Shown: one piece after another, positions 24,619 through 34,447 of the stretch
How the letters are laid out: each line of letters starts with the position of its first letter
How positions within the stretch are numbered: position 1 is the first letter of the stretch
Origin: Desulfobacteraceae bacterium
GTDB taxonomy: Bacteria; Desulfobacterota; Desulfobacteria; Desulfobacterales; Desulfosalsimonadaceae
NCBI GenBank assembly: GCA_011389515.1
Contig: JAABUA010000016.1
Span: forward strand, 1-55,773
DNA: 55,773 bases
Direction: 5' to 3'
Translations under genes and position numbers: made by a program
Notes under the pieces: model-generated
What the model saw: the letters and a program-made list of their open reading frames with translations, nothing else
Database searches by the model: none
Told to the model about the DNA's origin: nothing

Positions 24619-25560
24619 TTACCGGCTCAGATATGCCGCCAAATCCGATATCTCAGACCATCCGTGTTCCCGGTGCAGTTCCCTTGATGTGAAAAGCACA
24701 AAGGTATTGTTGGCCGGCGCATATTCCAGCCAGATGACATTGTGGTTGTCTTTGTACCAGTCGCGCACCAACGCAAAGCACTCCCGGGGATCCGTCACCA
24801 CCTGGTCGTGACCCATGACATTCATCAGGCCGGTACCCGTGTATTCCCAGTAGATATCGATGCGGCCGGAAAAAAGGGCCGGCGTGATTACCGCCACTTC
24901 ACCCAGGCCGATTTCGTCGATTACCGTAAACCCCCTGTCTTCAAGCAGGTATCGGGTCATGTAGCCCAGGGTCAGTGCCTCGGTAAAGGTTTTGCCGCCT
25001 ACCACGACGGGAGTGTCTTTGGTTTTATCCTGCTCTGGCGGTGTTTCTTCGATCAGGCCCTGTTCAAGCAGATATTCCCTGGCAGCCGTCTGCGGCATGA
25101 TTTCTTCAACGGACACTCTTTTGTTTAGAAGCGTCAAAGTTTCCAGGTCAAGTCGGGAGGAGAGCGTTTGAAGGATGTCTGCCAGCTCGGGATAGGTGTC
25201 CAGGATTTCTCCCCGTACCAGGGGGGCAGGGTTGTAGGCGGGAAAGAAACGCCGGTCGTCTTCAAGGACCACAAGGTCATACTGTGCGATTCGCCCTTCC
25301 GTCGCATCCCCGACCCCCACATGGGCCATGCCATTGCCGACCGCCTGGTAGGCCAGGCCGAGATCCACAACAGCGATATCCGTGAATTCAAATCCATAAT
25401 GCTTTTGAAAACCCGGCAGCCCGTCGGACCGCTGCGTCCATTCTGCTGCAGCGGCCAGCTTGAGTGTTTTTGTATCCTCTGAAGCCTTGTCGCCGCCGCA
25501 TCCGATCACAAGCCCGCCTATCAGAAGAACTGCTATCAACAGCCTGTTTCGTGTGTTCAT
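24619..25560 (-). CDS. OpuC-type quaternary-amine ABC transporter substrate-binding lipoprotein
   Basis: 313 residues with a lipoprotein signal (LLIGGLVIGCGGD, lipobox cysteine at 21). Typical features are LGLAYQAVGNGMAHVGVGDATEGR, GKTFTEALTLGYMTRYLLEDRG and DIYWEYTGTG, all characteristic of glycine betaine/choline/carnitine binding proteins. Ligand-cage aromatics cannot be assigned safely. It is the last gene of the transporter operon and is separated from the second permease by a 160-bp palindromic element. Confidence 0.9.
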   Translation of the reverse strand: MNTRNRLLIAVLLIGGLVIGCGGDKASEDTKTLKLAAAAEWTQRSDGLPGFQKHYGFEFTDIAVVDLGLAYQAVGNGMAHVGVGDATEGRIAQYDLVVLEDDRRFFPAYNPAPLVRGEILDTYPELADILQTLSSRLDLETLTLLNKRVSVEEIMPQTAAREYLLEQGLIEETPPEQDKTKDTPVVVGGKTFTEALTLGYMTRYLLEDRGFTVIDEIGLGEVAVITPALFSGRIDIYWEYTGTGLMNVMGHDQVVTDPRECFALVRDWYKDNHNVIWLEYAPANNTFVLFTSRELHREHGWSEISDLAAYLSR

Positions 25561-25625
25561 ATCGTCTCCTTTTTCTTTTCCGATGGTTTGTTTTTCGTCT
25601 TTCGGTCATGCCTGTGCCCATAGGA

Positions 25626-25785
25626 TAGAACCCATCTCAAAATTGTCTTTCGGCCCAATATCTTTGTTGGCGACTTATTTCAAATCCTCGAAATACTCGA
25701 GTATGATGTGGTTTAATTGTCTGGGGTTTGAAACAAGACGCCGCCGCGATCTTGAACCGAAATCCGAATGTTGAGATAGGTTCTA
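25626..25785. repeat. 160-bp palindromic (MITE-like) element overlapping a permease stop codon
   Basis: The left end TAGAACCCATCTCAAAA and right end TTGAGATAGGTTCTA form an imperfect terminal inverted repeat of about 34 bases. The interior contains GAAACAAGACGCCGCCGC, shared with 16.77-16.83 kb. The last three bases on the minus strand provide the TAG stop codon of the permease gene. Confidence 0.85.
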
Positions 25786-26427
25786 TCTTATATGCGCCGG
25801 CACGATCATCCATTCGATCACTGAAATCATGCGTTCTATCACGATGGCCATTATTCCGATGTAGATGGTTCCGGCAAGGATCAGCTCGGGACGGAAAAAG
25901 TTGATCCCGGAGAAAATAACCGCTCCCATCCCCTTGCCGCCCACGAGCGCGGCCAGAACGGCTGTACTCACCGTGAGAACAGCCGATGTTTTTATGCCGG
26001 TCATGATGGCCGGTACACTGAGGGGCAGCTCCACGGAAAAAAGGACTTCCCGTGGTGTCATTCCCATCCCCATTGCCGCTTCCTTGACATCTTCGGGCAC
26101 GGAGTGGATCGCGGCAATGGTGTTTCGTGCGATGGGAAGCAGCGCATAAATGGTCAGGGCAAGAATCGCTGGTCCGTACCCCAGTCCCAAAAAAGGGAAA
26201 AAAATTGCGATAACCGCCAGCGGAGGGATCGTCTGTCCGGCATTGAAAAAGGCCATGACCCTGCCGGAATGGCGGCGGTATCCCGGACGGGTTATAATGA
26301 TTCCCGCCGGCAGGGAAATGAGAATGGCGATGGCCATGGGAATGATGACAAGCTGCAGATGCTCCGTGAGATAACCGGGGGACAGACGCCACAATGCATC
26401 CATGAATATATCCATGTCAAAATTCAT
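25783..26427 (-). CDS. OpuC-type ABC transporter permease
   Basis: 214 residues, about five to six membrane helices, with the binding-protein-dependent permease EAA loop (EDVKEAAMGMGMTPREVLFSVELPLSVPAIMTGI). The start overlaps the ATPase stop by four bases. The TAG stop lies inside the terminal repeat of the palindromic element, so insertion may have replaced the original C-terminus; the remaining end (WMIVPAHIR) is close to normal length. Confidence 0.9.
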   Translation of the reverse strand: MNFDMDIFMDALWRLSPGYLTEHLQLVIIPMAIAILISLPAGIIITRPGYRRHSGRVMAFFNAGQTIPPLAVIAIFFPFLGLGYGPAILALTIYALLPIARNTIAAIHSVPEDVKEAAMGMGMTPREVLFSVELPLSVPAIMTGIKTSAVLTVSTAVLAALVGGKGMGAVIFSGINFFRPELILAGTIYIGIMAIVIERMISVIEWMIVPAHIR

Positions 26428-27428
26428 GGCCCGTCCCCGCTTACCCGGTTGATGTGGGCTTTAATGGAGTTCCAGGTAAGAATGCCCACAATTTTGTCGC
26501 CGCTGCAAACCCCTACCTGATCTGAATTGTTTTTCATCATCATTTCCAGGGCAATCTTTACCGGCTGTATGGCCTGAACAATGCAACCGTTTATACCCGC
26601 CGAAGTCTTTGGAGGCGCTTGAAAAGACTCCATCAGCGACCCGGACCGGGTCAGATCCAGAATTTTTACGCCCCGGTCATCCCCCAGGAGGCGCAAGACG
26701 AAATCGTCCGCCGGGCTTGTGAGGACCTCGATGGGTGTCCCCATCTGAACAATGCGCCCCTGGTTTACAATGACCAGGTAGTCACCCATCTTGATGGCTT
26801 CGTTGATGTCGTGGGTCACAAAACAGATGGTTTTTTTAAATGTCTGCTGCAAGCGGAGAAACTCATCCTGCAGACGGATTCGTACGATGGGGTCAACCGC
26901 ACCAAACGGCTCATCCATCAGCATAATGGGGGGGTCGGCCGCCAGGGCCCGGGCCACGCCAACCCGCTGCATCTGGCCGCCACTCAGCTGGTGCGGATAT
27001 TTGTGTCCGACCTCGCCGGGTCGCAGGCCCACCATTTCAAGCAGTTCCAGAACTCTTTGGCGCGTTTTGTCGCGGGGCCATTTAAGAAGCCCGGGAACCA
27101 AAGCGACGTTCGCCTCAATGGTCCTGTGGGGCAACAGGCCGATCTGCTGGATGACGTAGCCGATGGTCCTGCGCAAAGTGGCCGGGTTCATTTCCAGGAC
27201 ATCTTTCCCGTTGATGAAGATGTCGCCTTGGTCCGGTTCGATCAGCCGGTTGATCATCCGGAGAATCGTGGTTTTCCCGCATCCCGATGGACCTACGAAA
27301 ACGCAGATGTTTCCTTCGTTTACGTTGAATGTGACCTGGTCCACCGCCGGACTGTTCGCACCGGGAAATGTTTTTTTGATATTGTCAACGCGAATCATCG
27401 GATGCACCGCTTTACTTCCCGGCTTCAA
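26424..27428 (-). CDS. OpuC-type ABC transporter ATP-binding protein
   Basis: 334 residues. Walker A is GPSGCGKTT, Q-loop IGYVIQQIGLLP, signature LSGGQMQRVGVARAL, Walker B IMLMDEPFG and H-loop FVTHD. A C-terminal regulatory region resembling a degenerate CBS pair follows (VQAIQPVKIALEMMMKNNSDQVGV, then IVGILTWNSIKAHI). Such domains sense ionic strength in OpuA. It overlaps both flanking permease genes, so the transporter is one transcription unit. The C-terminal VSGDGP ends at the ATGA overlap. Confidence 0.92.
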   Translation of the reverse strand: MKPGSKAVHPMIRVDNIKKTFPGANSPAVDQVTFNVNEGNICVFVGPSGCGKTTILRMINRLIEPDQGDIFINGKDVLEMNPATLRRTIGYVIQQIGLLPHRTIEANVALVPGLLKWPRDKTRQRVLELLEMVGLRPGEVGHKYPHQLSGGQMQRVGVARALAADPPIMLMDEPFGAVDPIVRIRLQDEFLRLQQTFKKTICFVTHDINEAIKMGDYLVIVNQGRIVQMGTPIEVLTSPADDFVLRLLGDDRGVKILDLTRSGSLMESFQAPPKTSAGINGCIVQAIQPVKIALEMMMKNNSDQVGVCSGDKIVGILTWNSIKAHINRVSGDGP

Positions 27429-28065
27429 AGCGAAGCCCGGGGGAGGTGATTTTTTTTTCGATCCGGCCCATTATATAATCTATCGCCAGTGCGATCAAAG
27501 ACACGATGACCGCTCCGGCAATGATCATGTCCGCATTGCCCCGGGTGATCCCCTGGTGAATCAAACGCCCCAGATTTTTTTCGCCGATAAAGGTTGCCAT
27601 GGTAGCGATTCCGGTGATCAGCACCACCGTTACCCGAATTCCGGCAAAAACCATGGGCCATGCCATGGGAACCTGTATTTTGAAAAGAATCTGCAGACCG
27701 GTCATTCCCATCCCCTTTCCCGCGTCTATTACGGACGGATCAACGGACTTGATGCCCATGTAAACGCTTCTGACCAGGGGCATCATGGCATAAATGACAA
27801 GCACCAGTGTTGCTGTCCGCCGCCCGAGGCCCAGCCCGGGAACGGACATGAAAAACCCGAAAAGGGATATGCTGGGGATGCAGAAGACAATGCTGCCAAG
27901 GCTTATAATGGTTCCGGCAATACGGTCGTATCGGCTTATGACCAGGCCGACGGCAATCCATAAGATCAGGGAAAAGAAGAGGACGACTGCAACCAGGGAA
28001 ATGTGGTTCAGGGTGTATTCAAGGACCAGGCCGGTATTATCCAGTATGAAACCGTAAAAGTTCAT
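27412..28065 (-). CDS. OpuC-type ABC transporter permease (first gene of operon)
   Basis: 217 residues and about six membrane helices, with the EAA loop (DPSVIDAGKGMGMTGLQILFKIQVPMAWPMVFAGI). It overlaps the ATPase gene by 17 bases. Two different permeases plus one ATPase and one binding protein is the OpuC/OsmU layout. It is preceded by about 190 bases without a gene that contain a small hairpin (28189-28223). Confidence 0.9.
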   Translation of the reverse strand: MNFYGFILDNTGLVLEYTLNHISLVAVVLFFSLILWIAVGLVISRYDRIAGTIISLGSIVFCIPSISLFGFFMSVPGLGLGRRTATLVLVIYAMMPLVRSVYMGIKSVDPSVIDAGKGMGMTGLQILFKIQVPMAWPMVFAGIRVTVVLITGIATMATFIGEKNLGRLIHQGITRGNADMIIAGAVIVSLIALAIDYIMGRIEKKITSPGLRFEAGK

Positions 28066-28252
28066 AGGCTTTTCTGGTATTATGGATACGGTTGCAATGA
28101 AGCTCAGCCGTCCGTTGAAAGAATAGGAACCCGTTGTTTAGATAAAAATAGTAAGAGAACTTACCTCTCTTGTCAAATGATGGGTATTTTTTGCCTCTGA
28201 TCGTTTTACTACATCAGGCAAAACTACACAAATCGCCCGCAAAAGATCGGGG

Positions 28253-29200
28253 TTAGCGGATTGACATCACAAATTCTTCCATCAGTTGTGCCGACACCCG
28301 GGGCGTCTCGATCATGGGCGCATGGCCCACATCATCTAAAATTACCAGGCGGGAATCCGGTATCCGTTCTTCAAAGATCCTGCCGTTTTCCACATTGATC
28401 ACCCGGTCATGCCGTCCCCATATGATCAGGGCGGGAACCTTTACGGCTACAAGCACTTCGTCAAAATCATTGCGGGCATCCCGCCGGGTATCGCTGAACA
28501 TCTTGTCGTTGATTGACCGGTTGGCCACCGCTTTTTCAGCCATCACGCTTGCAATGGGCCAGGGGAGGAAGGGCTTTTTTTCCATGGAAAAGTCCATAAG
28601 CCGATCGAAATCGCCGTGTTCTTTGACGATCAAAGGATTCTCCCCCCTGGCGAGGCACTGCATCAGTTCGCTCTCGTAGACATATACCCCCCCTGGATTG
28701 AATAGGGTAATGCTACCGATTTCTTCCGGGTAACGGGCCGCGTAAAGTGTTATGATGGCGCCCCCCATGGAATTTCCGGCAAGATGGGGTCTGTCTGCCC
28801 CGATTTCAGCGAGAATGGCCCGTAAATACGCCATCTGGCTGGATATGCCGTAGTCTTTGTCCATGGGTTTTGAACTGTCTCCGTGGCCCGGAAGATCGAT
28901 GGCGACGATATGGAAATCATTTTTCAGGTGTCGGGAAAACCGCAGCCAGACCTCCTTGTTTGAACCGAATCCGTGGACCAGGACCAGGGTCGGCCGCTCC
29001 CCCCTGCCTTTGCCTTCGAGCACCGCAACCGTAAGCTCATCGACACGCAGTGTTTTCTCTTCCAGTCCCGCCTCCCAGCGTTCATACCCCATTGCCTTCT
29101 CGTAAACCCCGTGCTTGAAGCCGGAACAGGCGGACAGAATCAAGAGGACAAAAGTTATCGGGACCAGCTGTAGTATTGCCTTTCGGTGGGAGTATTGCAT
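28253..29200 (-). CDS. Alpha/beta hydrolase lipoprotein
   Basis: 315 residues. A lipoprotein signal is visible (ITFVLLILSACSG). The hydrolase core has the oxyanion region LVLVHGFGSNKEVW, the nucleophile elbow GNSMGG, the acid in IIWGRHDRVI and the catalytic histidine in DDVGHAPMIETP. It resembles bacterial lipases/esterases and meta-cleavage hydrolases anchored in the envelope. The substrate is not predictable. It is separated from the acyl-CoA synthetase gene by 94 bases on the same strand. Confidence 0.88.
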   Translation of the reverse strand: MQYSHRKAILQLVPITFVLLILSACSGFKHGVYEKAMGYERWEAGLEEKTLRVDELTVAVLEGKGRGERPTLVLVHGFGSNKEVWLRFSRHLKNDFHIVAIDLPGHGDSSKPMDKDYGISSQMAYLRAILAEIGADRPHLAGNSMGGAIITLYAARYPEEIGSITLFNPGGVYVYESELMQCLARGENPLIVKEHGDFDRLMDFSMEKKPFLPWPIASVMAEKAVANRSINDKMFSDTRRDARNDFDEVLVAVKVPALIIWGRHDRVINVENGRIFEERIPDSRLVILDDVGHAPMIETPRVSAQLMEEFVMSIR

Positions 29201-29294
29201 GTGAATCGAGCCTCCTTGTCATCATTATAGGATATTTTCGATCTTGTTCAGGACCCACACAACTTGCCGGGGCAGACGCCATCGTCTCACCTTT

Positions 29295-31448
29295 CTAATC
29301 CGTTTGCGTTAAAACCACCAGGGCATCCACTGCCACAGGGACAGATCCGGAAAGGATCAAGGGATTGATGTCGATTTCCCTGATGTGCGGATGCAGAAGG
29401 GGTATCTGGCTCAATCGTACAAGCAGACCGGATAGTTGATTCGCATCCACTGGCGGCATGCCGCGATAATGACCAAGCAGTTTTTTTGATTTGATTTCGG
29501 TGAGCATCTCCTGGGCATCCCTTTGGCCAACCGGTGCCATTCGGTATGTAATGTCGTTGATCGCCTCGGTGAGCACGCCTCCTACGCCGAAGGCCACGCA
29601 ATGGCCAAACTGCTTGTCCCATGTGATCCCCGCCAGGATTTCGCGCCCACCATTGATCATCTGCGACACCAGAACCGGTATCGTTCGCCCCGCTGATTGC
29701 TGTATCTGTTGATAGGCCCGGGCTGCGCCGTCAGCACTTGTGATATTCAGATGCACCAGCTGCTGATCGCTTTTGTGCGCGATCTCCGGATCACATGCCT
29801 TAAGCACCACCGGAAACCCGATGTCCGCTGCCGCTGCAACGGCACTGTCCAAATCGTTGGCCGTGCGTTCATCCGGGACCGGTATCCCGTAGCAGGCCAA
29901 AAGCTTTTTTGCATGATACTCATCTAAGGCGTTTTGACCCTTTTTCAGGGCGTCATCAATGATCCGTTCGGCAGCAGGGTCTGGGTTCATTCCCTGCGGA
30001 TGCGCATAAGGAGTGCGGTCTCGGATTTTTTTATATCGAACAAGGGTGCCCATGGCGCGGGCCGCTTTTTCCGGTGCGTCAAGAACCGGGACTTCCCCGT
30101 CTTCATAGGCCAGGGTGTAGGCATCGTCCCGGTCAAAAAAGGAGGAAACCGTCATGGGGATGTCGTTTTCAAAAGGTTTGCGCGCCGTGGCCGAAAGATC
30201 CCGGTCGGTTTGGCGCAGGATATCTTCAAGGGTCATATCCGGCAGGAGGTAGGAGATATTGGGGAAAATCGCCTTCATGAACCCGGTGGACATGGCGCCG
30301 TGCAGCACGACCCCGTCGACTTCGCCGCTTTTCATCACCAGGTCCGCAATGGTATCGGTCATGACCGCCATATCCATGGCAAAGGTGAGGTCAACAGGAT
30401 TTCCGCAGGGTGCATGGGGCGGCATCAAAGGCCTTATTCCGGCCTGGAGGGTTTGGCTGAAAACCGGCATCGTACAGCCGTTGGCTTCACAGGTATCGGC
30501 GATGGCTGAGCCGGGTCCGCCCGAATTGGTGATGATGCCAATTCGGTTCCCACGGATGGGGGGCTGGGTGGCCAGGGCCCATCCGTGGGCGTACAGATCC
30601 TCGATCGTATCGACGCGGATTACACCCGCCTGGCGGAAGAGGCCATCATAGAGATAATTTTTGCCCGCCATGGCGCCGGTATGGCTGAGCCCGGCCCGGC
30701 CGCCGGCTTCACTTCCCCCAACGTACTGGACGATAACCGGTTTTTGCGGCGTTATTTTGCGGGCTGTTTCCAGAAACCTTCTCGGGTCCCGGATGGTTTC
30801 AATATACAGGGCCACAGCGGTTGTATGCGGATCTTCGCCAAGGTATTCCAAAACATCGATGATGTTTACATTGGCTTCATTGCCAACGCTTACGGCCTTG
30901 CTGAAATGGATTCCCCGCTTTTGCAGATAAACGATGGTCTGGGCCACGTAAGTACCGCTCTGAGAAATCAATCCGAGTTTACCGGGCTTGCCGACCAACG
31001 GCGTGACCGTTGTGTTCAGCGACGCCTCCCGGTTGACCATCCCCATGCAGTTGGGGCCGATAAATCGCATACCGTATCTGCGAGCGATATCCTGGAGCTG
31101 CTGTTCCAGGTCTGCCCCGTCTGTCCCGGTCTCCTTGAACCCGGCTGTGATAACGATGGCATATTTTGTCCCTTTGCGGCCGAAAGCCTCAAACAGGGGA
31201 AGCAGGTGCCGGGAGGGGAGGACAAAAATGGCCAGATCCGGAGCCTCGGGCAGGTCTTCGGGGTTGGTATACGCCTTAAGGCCCAGAACTTTTTTTTCCC
31301 TGGGATGGATGGGGTAAAATTTTCCCTTGAAACCGTTTTTGATAATGCTCAAAGCATGCATGGTGCCCATTTTCATTGGATTGTTACTGGCGCCGACAAT
31401 GGCGATGGACTGTGGATTCATCAGGGAGTGCATAAATGATGCAGACAT
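29295..31448 (-). CDS. ADP-forming acetate/acyl-CoA ligase (fused alpha-beta)
   Basis: The start is set at 31448 (MSASFMHSLMNPQSIAIVGAS), with AAAGGAGA upstream; the frame extends 40 residues further but without a plausible start. 717 residues. Order: CoA-binding domain (SIAIVGASNNPMKMG), succinyl-CoA-ligase-like domains (FIGPNCMGMVN; phospho-histidine region SHTGAMAGKNYLYDGLF; GIITNSGGPG), then an ATP-grasp beta part (AKKLLACYGIPVPDERT, GFPVVLKACDPEIAHKSD, EREI-like REIDINPL). The enzyme interconverts acyl-CoA plus ADP and phosphate with acid, ATP and CoA, conserving energy in anaerobes. It is likely monocistronic. Confidence 0.92.
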   Translation of the reverse strand: MSASFMHSLMNPQSIAIVGASNNPMKMGTMHALSIIKNGFKGKFYPIHPREKKVLGLKAYTNPEDLPEAPDLAIFVLPSRHLLPLFEAFGRKGTKYAIVITAGFKETGTDGADLEQQLQDIARRYGMRFIGPNCMGMVNREASLNTTVTPLVGKPGKLGLISQSGTYVAQTIVYLQKRGIHFSKAVSVGNEANVNIIDVLEYLGEDPHTTAVALYIETIRDPRRFLETARKITPQKPVIVQYVGGSEAGGRAGLSHTGAMAGKNYLYDGLFRQAGVIRVDTIEDLYAHGWALATQPPIRGNRIGIITNSGGPGSAIADTCEANGCTMPVFSQTLQAGIRPLMPPHAPCGNPVDLTFAMDMAVMTDTIADLVMKSGEVDGVVLHGAMSTGFMKAIFPNISYLLPDMTLEDILRQTDRDLSATARKPFENDIPMTVSSFFDRDDAYTLAYEDGEVPVLDAPEKAARAMGTLVRYKKIRDRTPYAHPQGMNPDPAAERIIDDALKKGQNALDEYHAKKLLACYGIPVPDERTANDLDSAVAAAADIGFPVVLKACDPEIAHKSDQQLVHLNITSADGAARAYQQIQQSAGRTIPVLVSQMINGGREILAGITWDKQFGHCVAFGVGGVLTEAINDITYRMAPVGQRDAQEMLTEIKSKKLLGHYRGMPPVDANQLSGLLVRLSQIPLLHPHIREIDINPLILSGSVPVAVDALVVLTQTD

Positions 31449-31560
31449 GGTTTCTCCTTTGGTTGCCGTCATTATGATACAAGAGAAAACACATATCATT
31501 CGGATTCCACGGATGCAACAAAAAACGAGCGATCGTTCTATTATAATGGGAGGGATGTGG

Positions 31561-34296
31561 CTATGCATTCTCCTGCAGAACGGACAGGAAAATATCGACC
31601 AGTTCTGGATCGAACTGCTTGCCGGTGCAATTTTTTAACTCGCTGGCCATTTCAGCAGAAGTCAGGGGTTTCTTGTAAGGCCGTCCCTTGATCATCACCT
31701 CAGAGGCATCGGCGATGGACGTTATCCGCGCAAGCAGGGGTATTTCCTTTCCCTTTAATCCCCGCGGATATCCTGAACCGTCCCAGCGTTCGTGATGGCA
31801 TAGGATTTCGTCCGCCACATGGGCAAACTCTTTTGTAGCGCAGGCAATGCGGTATCCTGTTTCCGGGTGTTTTTTTATTTCGCGCCACTCTTCCTTTGTC
31901 AAAGCGCTCTTTTTGGTCAAAATTTCTTCCGGCATTTTGATCTTCCCGATGTCATGGAGGGTCGCCAGCAGGGATAAGCGGTCTAACTCCGAATAGGACA
32001 ATTTCAGTTTTTTGCCGATTTTAAGGGCCATTTCCCGCATACGCAAAGCGTGTGCTCCCGTTTCGAAGCTTTTTTCCGCCAGGGTTTTCAGCAGGGCATT
32101 GAGCACGGCGCTTCTTGTACTTCTGCTTTCCGCCAATTTGTTTTTGTACATCATGTCGTCGGCTTCTTTAAAAGTCTCTATAAGCGCTTTTCCTGCGTGA
32201 TCCTTGATTGCAAAGCCTAAGGCCATGGATACCGGTATGTCTTCGACGCATGCACCGGCACACATTTCTTTTATCCGGGAGCAGATGGCAGTGATTCTTT
32301 TTTCGACCGCTTTGGGCAGAAAAATCATGAATTCATCCCCACCCCAGCGGGCGATAATGTCGTCCTTGCGGCAGGAATTGGTCAGGATACGGGCTGCAGT
32401 CCTGAGCATCTCATCGCCAACCGCATGCCCGTAGCTGTCATTTACAAGCTTGAGGCCGTTGAGATCAGCCATAATGATGCTGATGGGCAGTTGTCTTTCC
32501 GTATCGAGACGCTTCATCTCTTCTTCCAGATAGAGCCGGTTGTAGAGCCCTGTCAATTGGTCATGAAAGCTTAAATGGCGGATTCTTTCTTCGGCCATAC
32601 CCCTTGCAAGCGCATTGGAGATCAATTCAGCGACAACCTTTACGAGGACTGCATAATTTTTGATCCATTCCCTTTTGTCCTCAACCGCCCCGAAGCCGAG
32701 AAATCCGAAAAGGGAGCTGTTTTTTATCACGGGGACACATAAAATCGATTGTATCGCCTGGGATTGCAGCCCGATTTTTTCGGCAGTTGCTTCCGGCGGA
32801 AGATTGTCCACATCAAGAATATGAACGTAATCTTTTGTTCTTATCTGTGTTATCAGCCAGGGGAATGCATTTACATCAAAATCCTGCATTTTGTTTGCTT
32901 GCGGCTCAATTCCCGGGGCGTTCCATTCGTATGCAATGCGAACGGTTTGCTCATCCTCGGAGAAAAGAAACAAATAGCTGAAATCAAAATCAAATAATTC
33001 TCCGGTCGATTTAAGAGCATGGACAATTCCTTCTTTCAGCCGTTGTGATGGCAGCTGCATGAAGCGCGTGGATATGTCGGATACCATCCTTTCGAATTGC
33101 AGTTGATCGTTAAGCGCTTTTTCCGCCAGCTTAGGCCGGGTGATGTCCCTGATTAACGAAAGAATATAATTTTTATCGCCAAAACGGATCTTGCCTGTCC
33201 GGACTTCCACGGGGAACGCATCGCCGTCCTTGCACAATTGCGTGGCTTCAAGGATAACGGATTGTCCGATTTGTAATTCTTCCCACCAGCGTTTAATGTC
33301 CTTTTGAAAAGATCTGTTCGGGTTGAGATCAAACAGGTTCATGCGCATAAATTCTTCCCGGGAAAACCCGGTATGCGAGATCGCCGCTTGATTGACATCC
33401 AGAAAATTGCCTTCCAGGTCATGCAGGTACATGATGTCCACCGACTGTTCAACTAAGGAACGGTATTTTTCTTCGCTTTCCCGCAGTTTTTTTTCAATTT
33501 CCTTGCGCTCGGTGATATCCTTGGAGAAAATGCAAACGCCGGTTACCCGTCCTTGCTCATCCCGGATAGGATTGTAGGTGGCTTCGACATACTTTCCGGA
33601 AAGTTCGCGCCGGCCGGAATATGTTTCCTCGACAATCCGTTCTCCGCACAGCGCCCGGTCTATGTTTTTACGGGTTTTTCCCCTGTTCTCCTCTATTGAC
33701 TGATATTTGCAAAGAGGATGACCCAATTGTATTTCTGCATCATAGAGCCGTTTCATTTCCAGGACATGCGCCTGGTTGAAACTGGTGTATTTATAGTCAC
33801 GGTCCAGGGAACAAAAAGGAATGGGGCTGCTGTCAATGATTCCCTGCAGAAAAGAATGCTTGAGCAGCAGTGCGTCCTGTGCCCATTTGCGCCGGGTAAT
33901 GTCGGTGGTGAATCCTTGATACAGGGTGATGTTTCCGTTCTGATCCCTCACGGCCCGTGCATTGGTGGAGACCCAGTAAACCGAGCCATCCCGGCGACGA
34001 AGCCTGTATTCATAATTAACCACCTCGCCATATGTTTCCAACAGGCTTTTGAATTTTTGCCTGTCAGCAGGGTCGGCATAGAGTTGGGTCCCGATATTCT
34101 GCACAGCAAGAGTCATTTCTTCCGGTGTTTCATACCCATACATCCAGGCAAGTGCCGGGTTGGCATACAAAAACCTGCCTTCCGGTGTGGAGGTGAATAT
34201 ACCGATAGGCGCGTTTCCAAGAATATTATAAAACTCATGGGGAGCGATCTGACCGGAGGGACCAGTGTCCTTATGCGGGAAGGTATTCTCAGGCAT
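31561..34296 (-). CDS. PAS-PAS-PAS-GAF-GGDEF-HD-GYP cyclic-dinucleotide signalling protein
   Basis: The start is placed at 34296 (MPENTFPHK), with GGGGTG six bases upstream; 911 residues. Three PAS/PAC modules occupy roughly residues 20-400, a GAF domain about 410-570, a GGDEF domain about 580-740 and an HD-GYP domain to the end. The active site RWGGDEFMIFL is intact, with metal and guanine ligands in MADLNGLKLVND and GHAVGDEML. The latter has the canonical Asp, not the Ser of hybrid (Hypr) GGDEF enzymes. The HD-GYP part has LHDIGKI, HPETGYRI and HHERWDGSGYPRGLKGKEIP. So it can in principle both make and degrade c-di-GMP. A GEMM riboswitch precedes the gene. Confidence 0.93.
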   Translation of the reverse strand: MPENTFPHKDTGPSGQIAPHEFYNILGNAPIGIFTSTPEGRFLYANPALAWMYGYETPEEMTLAVQNIGTQLYADPADRQKFKSLLETYGEVVNYEYRLRRRDGSVYWVSTNARAVRDQNGNITLYQGFTTDITRRKWAQDALLLKHSFLQGIIDSSPIPFCSLDRDYKYTSFNQAHVLEMKRLYDAEIQLGHPLCKYQSIEENRGKTRKNIDRALCGERIVEETYSGRRELSGKYVEATYNPIRDEQGRVTGVCIFSKDITERKEIEKKLRESEEKYRSLVEQSVDIMYLHDLEGNFLDVNQAAISHTGFSREEFMRMNLFDLNPNRSFQKDIKRWWEELQIGQSVILEATQLCKDGDAFPVEVRTGKIRFGDKNYILSLIRDITRPKLAEKALNDQLQFERMVSDISTRFMQLPSQRLKEGIVHALKSTGELFDFDFSYLFLFSEDEQTVRIAYEWNAPGIEPQANKMQDFDVNAFPWLITQIRTKDYVHILDVDNLPPEATAEKIGLQSQAIQSILCVPVIKNSSLFGFLGFGAVEDKREWIKNYAVLVKVVAELISNALARGMAEERIRHLSFHDQLTGLYNRLYLEEEMKRLDTERQLPISIIMADLNGLKLVNDSYGHAVGDEMLRTAARILTNSCRKDDIIARWGGDEFMIFLPKAVEKRITAICSRIKEMCAGACVEDIPVSMALGFAIKDHAGKALIETFKEADDMMYKNKLAESRSTRSAVLNALLKTLAEKSFETGAHALRMREMALKIGKKLKLSYSELDRLSLLATLHDIGKIKMPEEILTKKSALTKEEWREIKKHPETGYRIACATKEFAHVADEILCHHERWDGSGYPRGLKGKEIPLLARITSIADASEVMIKGRPYKKPLTSAEMASELKNCTGKQFDPELVDIFLSVLQENA

Positions 34297-34407
34297 GTGT
34301 GTCACCCCATTGCATTCGATGAATCGATACCGCAAAGTGCGGAATCATTCCCATTTTTCTGCTCCGGCGCTGCACTGGGAGAGAGCTGAAGTTCTGAAAA
34401 AATGAAC

Positions 34408-34447
34408 AAAAAAACCGGAACGCGATTATGAGAATGGCAGTCCGGTT
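34408..34447 (-). terminator. Terminator overlapping the riboswitch 3' strand (expression platform)
   Basis: On the minus strand AACCGGA (34447-34441) pairs with TCCGGTT (34419-34413), followed by a run of T. The upstream arm is the same sequence that forms the closing helix of the GEMM aptamer. Ligand binding should therefore prevent terminator formation: an ON switch. Confidence 0.65.

Noticed and set aside
30585-31439. 284-codon plus-strand frame
   Set aside because: Antisense to the CoA-binding part of the ADP-forming acyl-CoA ligase.
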